The translations under genes and the position numbers were made by a program. From positions 1 to 64,000 of the forward strand of contig NZ_KL647134.1 in NCBI RefSeq assembly GCF_000725805.1: a stretch of 64,000 nucleotides of DNA. The letters are read 5' to 3'. Source of the DNA: Streptomyces xanthophaeus. GTDB lineage: Bacteria; Actinomycetota; Actinomycetes; Streptomycetales; Streptomycetaceae. How positions within the stretch are numbered: the first letter of the stretch is position 1; the number at the start of each line of letters is the position of its first letter. Below the pieces are notes generated by a model. That model made no database searches, was not told where the DNA came from, and saw only the letters and a program-made list of their open reading frames with translations. Shown here piece by piece: positions 60,824 to 64,000 of this stretch.

Positions 60824-63409
60824 GTGCCAGGCACGAATCTCACCCGTGAAGAGGCTCAGCAGCGGGCAAAGCTGCTCACCGTCGACGCGTACGAGGTAGA
60901 ACTCGATCTCAGCGGCGCGCAGGACGGCGGCACCTACCCGTCCGTGACCACCGTGCGCTTCCAGTCGGCCGAGGCCGGTGCCGAGACCTTCATCGACCTG
61001 GTCGCCCCGGCCGTGCACGAGGTCGTCCTGAACGGCAAGGCGCTGGACGTGGCGGCCGTCTTCCGGGACTCGCGGATCGCCCTGAACCACCTGGCCGCCG
61101 GGGCCAACGAGCTCCGGGTCGTCGCGGACTGCGCGTACACCAACACCGGTGAGGGCCTCCACCGCTTCGTCGACCCGGTCGACCAGCAGGCCTACCTCTA
61201 CACCCAGTTCGAGGTTCCGGACGCGCGGCGGGTCTTCGCCAGCTTCGAGCAGCCCGACCTGAAGGCCACCTTCCAGTTCACCGTGACCGCCCCGGCGGGC
61301 TGGACGGTCATCTCGAACTCCCCGACGCCCTCGGCGGACGAGGTCAAGGACAACGTCTGGCGCTTCGCGCCGACCCCGCGCATCTCCAGCTACATCACCG
61401 CGCTGATCGTGGGCCCGTACCACGCGGTGCACAGCACCTACGAGGGTCCGGGCGGCCAGTCCGTGCCGCTCGGCATCTACTGCCGTCCCTCGCTGGCCGA
61501 GTTCCTGGACGCGGACGCGATCTTCGAGGTCACGCGGCAGGGCTTCGACTGGTTCCAGGAGAAGTTCGCCTGCGACTACCCCTTCGCCAAGTACGACCAG
61601 CTCTTCGTCCCGGAGTTCAACGCGGGCGCGATGGAGAACGCGGGCGCGGTCACCCTCCGCGACCAGTACGTCTTCCGCTCGAAGGTGACGGACGCGGCGT
61701 ACGAGATGCGCGCCGAGACGATCCTGCACGAGCTCGCGCACATGTGGTTCGGCGACCTGGTCACCATGGAGTGGTGGAACGACCTGTGGCTGAACGAGTC
61801 CTTCGCCACCTACACCTCGATCGCCTGCCAGGCGGACGCCGAGGGCTCCAGGTGGCCGCACGCGTGGACCACCTTCGCCAACTCGATGAAGACCTGGGCG
61901 TACCGGCAGGACCAGCTGCCGTCCACGCACCCGATCATGGCGGACATCCGTGACCTGGACGACGTCCTGGTCAACTTCGACGGCATCACGTACGCCAAGG
62001 GCGCCTCGGTGCTCAAGCAGCTCGTCGCCTACGTCGGCACGGACGCCTTCTTCAAGGGCGTGCAGGCCTACTTCAAGGCGCACGCCTTCGGGAACACCCG
62101 TCTGTCCGACCTGCTCGGCGCCCTGGAGGAGACCTCCGGCCGCGACCTGACCGCCTGGTCGAAGGCGTGGCTGGAGACGGCCGGCATCAACGTGCTGCGC
62201 CCGGAGATCGAGACCGACGCCCAGGGCGTCGTCACCGCCTTCGCGGTGCGCCAGGAGGCTCCGGCCCTGCCGGCCGGCGCCAAGGGCGAGCCGACGCTGC
62301 GGCCGCACCGCATCGCGGTGGGCCTGTACGAGCTCCAGGGCGGCGCCCTGGTCCGCACCGAGCGCATCGAGCTGGACATCGACGGCGAGCTGACGGCCGT
62401 GCCCCAGCTCGTGGGCCGCACCCGGCCGGCCGTCGTCCTGCTCAACGACGACGACCTGTCCTACGCCAAGGTCCGCCTGGACGAGGAGTCCCTGGCCACG
62501 GTCACCGCGCACCTGGGCGACTTCACCGAGTCGCTGCCGCGGGCGCTGTGCTGGGCCTCGGCCTGGGACATGACGCGCGACGGCGAGCTCGCCACCCGCG
62601 ACTACCTCGCGCTGGTCCTCTCCGGCATCGGCAAGGAATCCGACATCGGCGTCGTCCAGTCGCTCCAGCGGCAGGTCAAGACGGCCGTCGAGCTGTACGC
62701 CGACCCGGCCTGGCGCGAGGAGGGCCTCGCGATCTGGACCGAGGCCTCCCTGGAGCACCTGCGGGCGGCCGAGCCTTCCGGCGACCACCAGCTGGCGTGG
62801 GCCCGTGCCTTCGCGGCCACCGCCCGCACCCCGGAGCAGCTGGCCCTGCTGACGGCGCTGCTGGACGGCACGGAGCAGATCGAGGGCCTGGCCGTCGACA
62901 CCGAGCTGCGGTGGGCGCTCCTGGAGCGCCTCGTCGCCACGGGCGTCGCGGGCGAGCCGGAGATCGCGGCGGAGCTGGAGCTGGACGCCACCGCGGCCGG
63001 TGAGCGCCACGCGGCGACGGCGCGGGCCGCGCGCCCGACGGCCGAGGCCAAGGCCGAGGCGTGGGCCTCGGTGGTGGAGTCCGCCGACCTGCCGAACGCC
63101 GTGCAGGAGGCCGTCATCGGCGGCTTCGTGCAGACCGGCCAGCGCGAGCTGCTGGCCCCGTACACCGCGAAGTACTTCGAGGCGGTCAAGGGCGTGTGGG
63201 AGACCCGCAGCCACGAGATCGCCCAGCAGATCGCGGTGGGGCTCTACCCCTCCCTCCAGGTCTCCCCGCAGACGCTGGAGGCGACCGACGCCTGGCTGGC
63301 CGAGGCCGAGCCCAACGCGGCCCTGCGCCGCCTGGTGCTGGAGTCGCGTTCGGGCGTCGAGCGTGCGCTGAAGGCCCAGGCAGCGGACGCCGCCGCGGCC
63401 CGCGGCTGA
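60824..63409 (+). CDS. pepN: M1-family aminopeptidase (PepN), second copy
   Basis: A protein of 861 residues, paralogous to the enzyme at 15366. GAMEN is at 268-272, HELAH at 302-306 and the third zinc ligand Glu 325 in NESFA, so it should be active. It has the same ERAP1-like helical C-terminal half. The GTG at 60824 has AAGGAG eight bases upstream and gives the same VPG-x-NL start as the paralogue; the frame extends to 60716. It looks like the core-genome pepN that bounds the cluster on the right. A tandem repeat runs through its stop codon. Confidence 0.94.
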   Translation: MPGTNLTREEAQQRAKLLTVDAYEVELDLSGAQDGGTYPSVTTVRFQSAEAGAETFIDLVAPAVHEVVLNGKALDVAAVFRDSRIALNHLAAGANELRVVADCAYTNTGEGLHRFVDPVDQQAYLYTQFEVPDARRVFASFEQPDLKATFQFTVTAPAGWTVISNSPTPSADEVKDNVWRFAPTPRISSYITALIVGPYHAVHSTYEGPGGQSVPLGIYCRPSLAEFLDADAIFEVTRQGFDWFQEKFACDYPFAKYDQLFVPEFNAGAMENAGAVTLRDQYVFRSKVTDAAYEMRAETILHELAHMWFGDLVTMEWWNDLWLNESFATYTSIACQADAEGSRWPHAWTTFANSMKTWAYRQDQLPSTHPIMADIRDLDDVLVNFDGITYAKGASVLKQLVAYVGTDAFFKGVQAYFKAHAFGNTRLSDLLGALEETSGRDLTAWSKAWLETAGINVLRPEIETDAQGVVTAFAVRQEAPALPAGAKGEPTLRPHRIAVGLYELQGGALVRTERIELDIDGELTAVPQLVGRTRPAVVLLNDDDLSYAKVRLDEESLATVTAHLGDFTESLPRALCWASAWDMTRDGELATRDYLALVLSGIGKESDIGVVQSLQRQVKTAVELYADPAWREEGLAIWTEASLEHLRAAEPSGDHQLAWARAFAATARTPEQLALLTALLDGTEQIEGLAVDTELRWALLERLVATGVAGEPEIAAELELDATAAGERHAATARAARPTAEAKAEAWASVVESADLPNAVQEAVIGGFVQTGQRELLAPYTAKYFEAVKGVWETRSHEIAQQIAVGLYPSLQVSPQTLEATDAWLAEAEPNAALRRLVLESRSGVERALKAQAADAAAARG

Positions 63410-63450
63410 GGCTCCGGGGCTGAGGCTTCGAGGCTGAGGCTTCGAGGCTG
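63404..63450. repeat. 14-bp tandem repeat through the pepN stop codon
   Basis: GGCTGAGGCTTCGA occurs at 63418-63431 and 63432-63445, with a variant copy (GGCTGAGGCTCCGG) at 63404-63417 and a partial one at 63446-63450. The first copy contains the stop codon TGA (63407-63409). Confidence 0.9.
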
Positions 63451-63453
63451 CGC

Positions 63454-63498
63454 CGAAGGCCCCCGCCGGAAGGACTGTCCTTCCGGCGGGGGCCTTCG
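63454..63498. terminator. Bidirectional terminator between pepN and the LysR gene
   Basis: A perfect 21-bp stem (63454-63474 with 63478-63498) and a CTG loop lie between convergent genes, the strongest hairpin in the window. Confidence 0.9.
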
Positions 63499-63518
63499 CC
63501 GTTCCGTGCCCGCGCGGC

Positions 63519-63998
63519 CTACGGTCCCTGCCGCCGGGCGGCGGCCGCGTCCCGCAGCGCTGCCAGGACATGGGCCACCGCCGGGCCGGTCTCCGCGCCC
63601 CTGCGGACCGCGGCGACGACGTGGCGGGTGGGGCGGTCGTGCGTGAGGACCCGGACCGCCACGCCCGAGGCCCGGCTCGACACCATGCGGGGGACGAGGG
63701 CAACTCCCATGCCCGCCTCGACCATGGCCAGGATCGCGGTCCAGCCGGAGGCCGAGTGCGCCTGTTCCGGCACGAAGCCCGCCGCCTCGCAGGCGCCGCG
63801 GGCGATCTGCGACCAGGGGCCGCTGCCCCCGTAGATCCACGGGTCCCCGGAGAGGTCGGCGAGCCGCAGGGTCCGCGCGCCCGCCCGGGGGTGGTCCGGC
63901 GGCAGCGCCACGTCCAGGGGGTCCTCCAGCAGGGTGATCCGGGTGAAGCGGCCGTCCCGCGCGGTCGGCGCGTGGGCGGCCAGCGACAGGGCGAGGTC
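63519..63998 (-). CDS. LysR-family regulator, C-terminal part
   Basis: The gene continues beyond the right edge; only the end of the effector-binding domain is visible (about 159 residues). It has LysR substrate-domain wording: PLDVALPPDHPRAG, DLSGDPWIYGGSGPWSQIARGACEAAGF, and MVEAGMGVALVPRM, the last being the typical hinge segment. The N-terminal HTH and the regulated genes lie outside the window. Confidence 0.85.
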   Translation of the reverse strand, partial: DLALSLAAHAPTARDGRFTRITLLEDPLDVALPPDHPRAGARTLRLADLSGDPWIYGGSGPWSQIARGACEAAGFVPEQAHSASGWTAILAMVEAGMGVALVPRMVSSRASGVAVRVLTHDRPTRHVVAAVRRGAETGPAVAHVLAALRDAAAARRQGP

Positions 63999-64000
63999 GA

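Overview
The window looks like a chromosomal segment of a Streptomyces or close relative. GC content is very high, with strong G/C bias at third codon positions and many GTG starts. It carries typical streptomycete genes: a nickel-type Fe superoxide dismutase gene with a Nur-like box, a mycothiol-type DsbA-family nitroreductase, an ABATE/CGNR regulator, a LmbU-family regulator and secreted S8 and M28 peptidases. I saw no rRNA, tRNA, CRISPR array, insertion sequence or phage gene.

Left flank (1-28182) is housekeeping. In order it holds a partial DUF4232 lipoprotein, an FtsX-type ABC exporter pair, a membrane SpoIIE-type phosphatase, an Eis-like acetyltransferase, a Nei/Fpg glycosylase, RpiB, three AAT-family amino-acid permeases with BioY on the opposite strand between the first two, SodF, the nitroreductase, an M1 aminopeptidase, an AbiEi/nuclease-like hypothetical, a PNPOx-like/VOC pair divergent from a CGNR regulator, an S8 peptidase, an M28 peptidase, Asd and a GNAT protein. 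A 17-bp palindrome, CGTCCG-N5-CGGACG, recurs upstream of the third permease (two copies), the M28 peptidase and asd.

Centre (28158-58553) is a 30-kb, 20-gene, all-minus-strand biosynthetic gene cluster. Transcription runs from high to low coordinates: type II thioesterase, SDR, three NRPS proteins with an ATP-grasp ligase between the first two, P450, ATP-grasp, MFS exporter, second thioesterase, LLM-class flavin monooxygenase, second MFS exporter, ATP-grasp, ATP-grasp, flavin reductase, ATP-grasp, SbnA-like and SbnB-like enzymes for L-2,3-diaminopropionate (Dap), a haem-oxygenase-fold diiron oxidase and a SerA-like dehydrogenase. Many neighbours overlap by 4 nt (ATGA or GTGA), which suggests translational coupling. 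Reading the specificity residues by eye, the three adenylation domains predict Thr, Val and Ser. The Ser protein ends in a second condensation domain with the catalytic His replaced by Asn, the scar of a deleted adenylation domain, a carrier protein and a thioesterase whose nucleophile is Cys. Five ATP-grasp ligases beside a non-canonical NRPS and a Dap supply do not match any pathway I can name. This is my candidate for the undescribed system.

Right flank (58554-63998): a 1.4-kb apparently non-coding region with hairpins and TGACGTCA-like palindromes separates the cluster from a divergent LmbU-family regulator, its likely pathway regulator. A second M1 aminopeptidase and a partial LysR regulator follow. 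The cluster therefore sits between asd/GNAT and pepN, which looks like an insertion into a conserved core locus.
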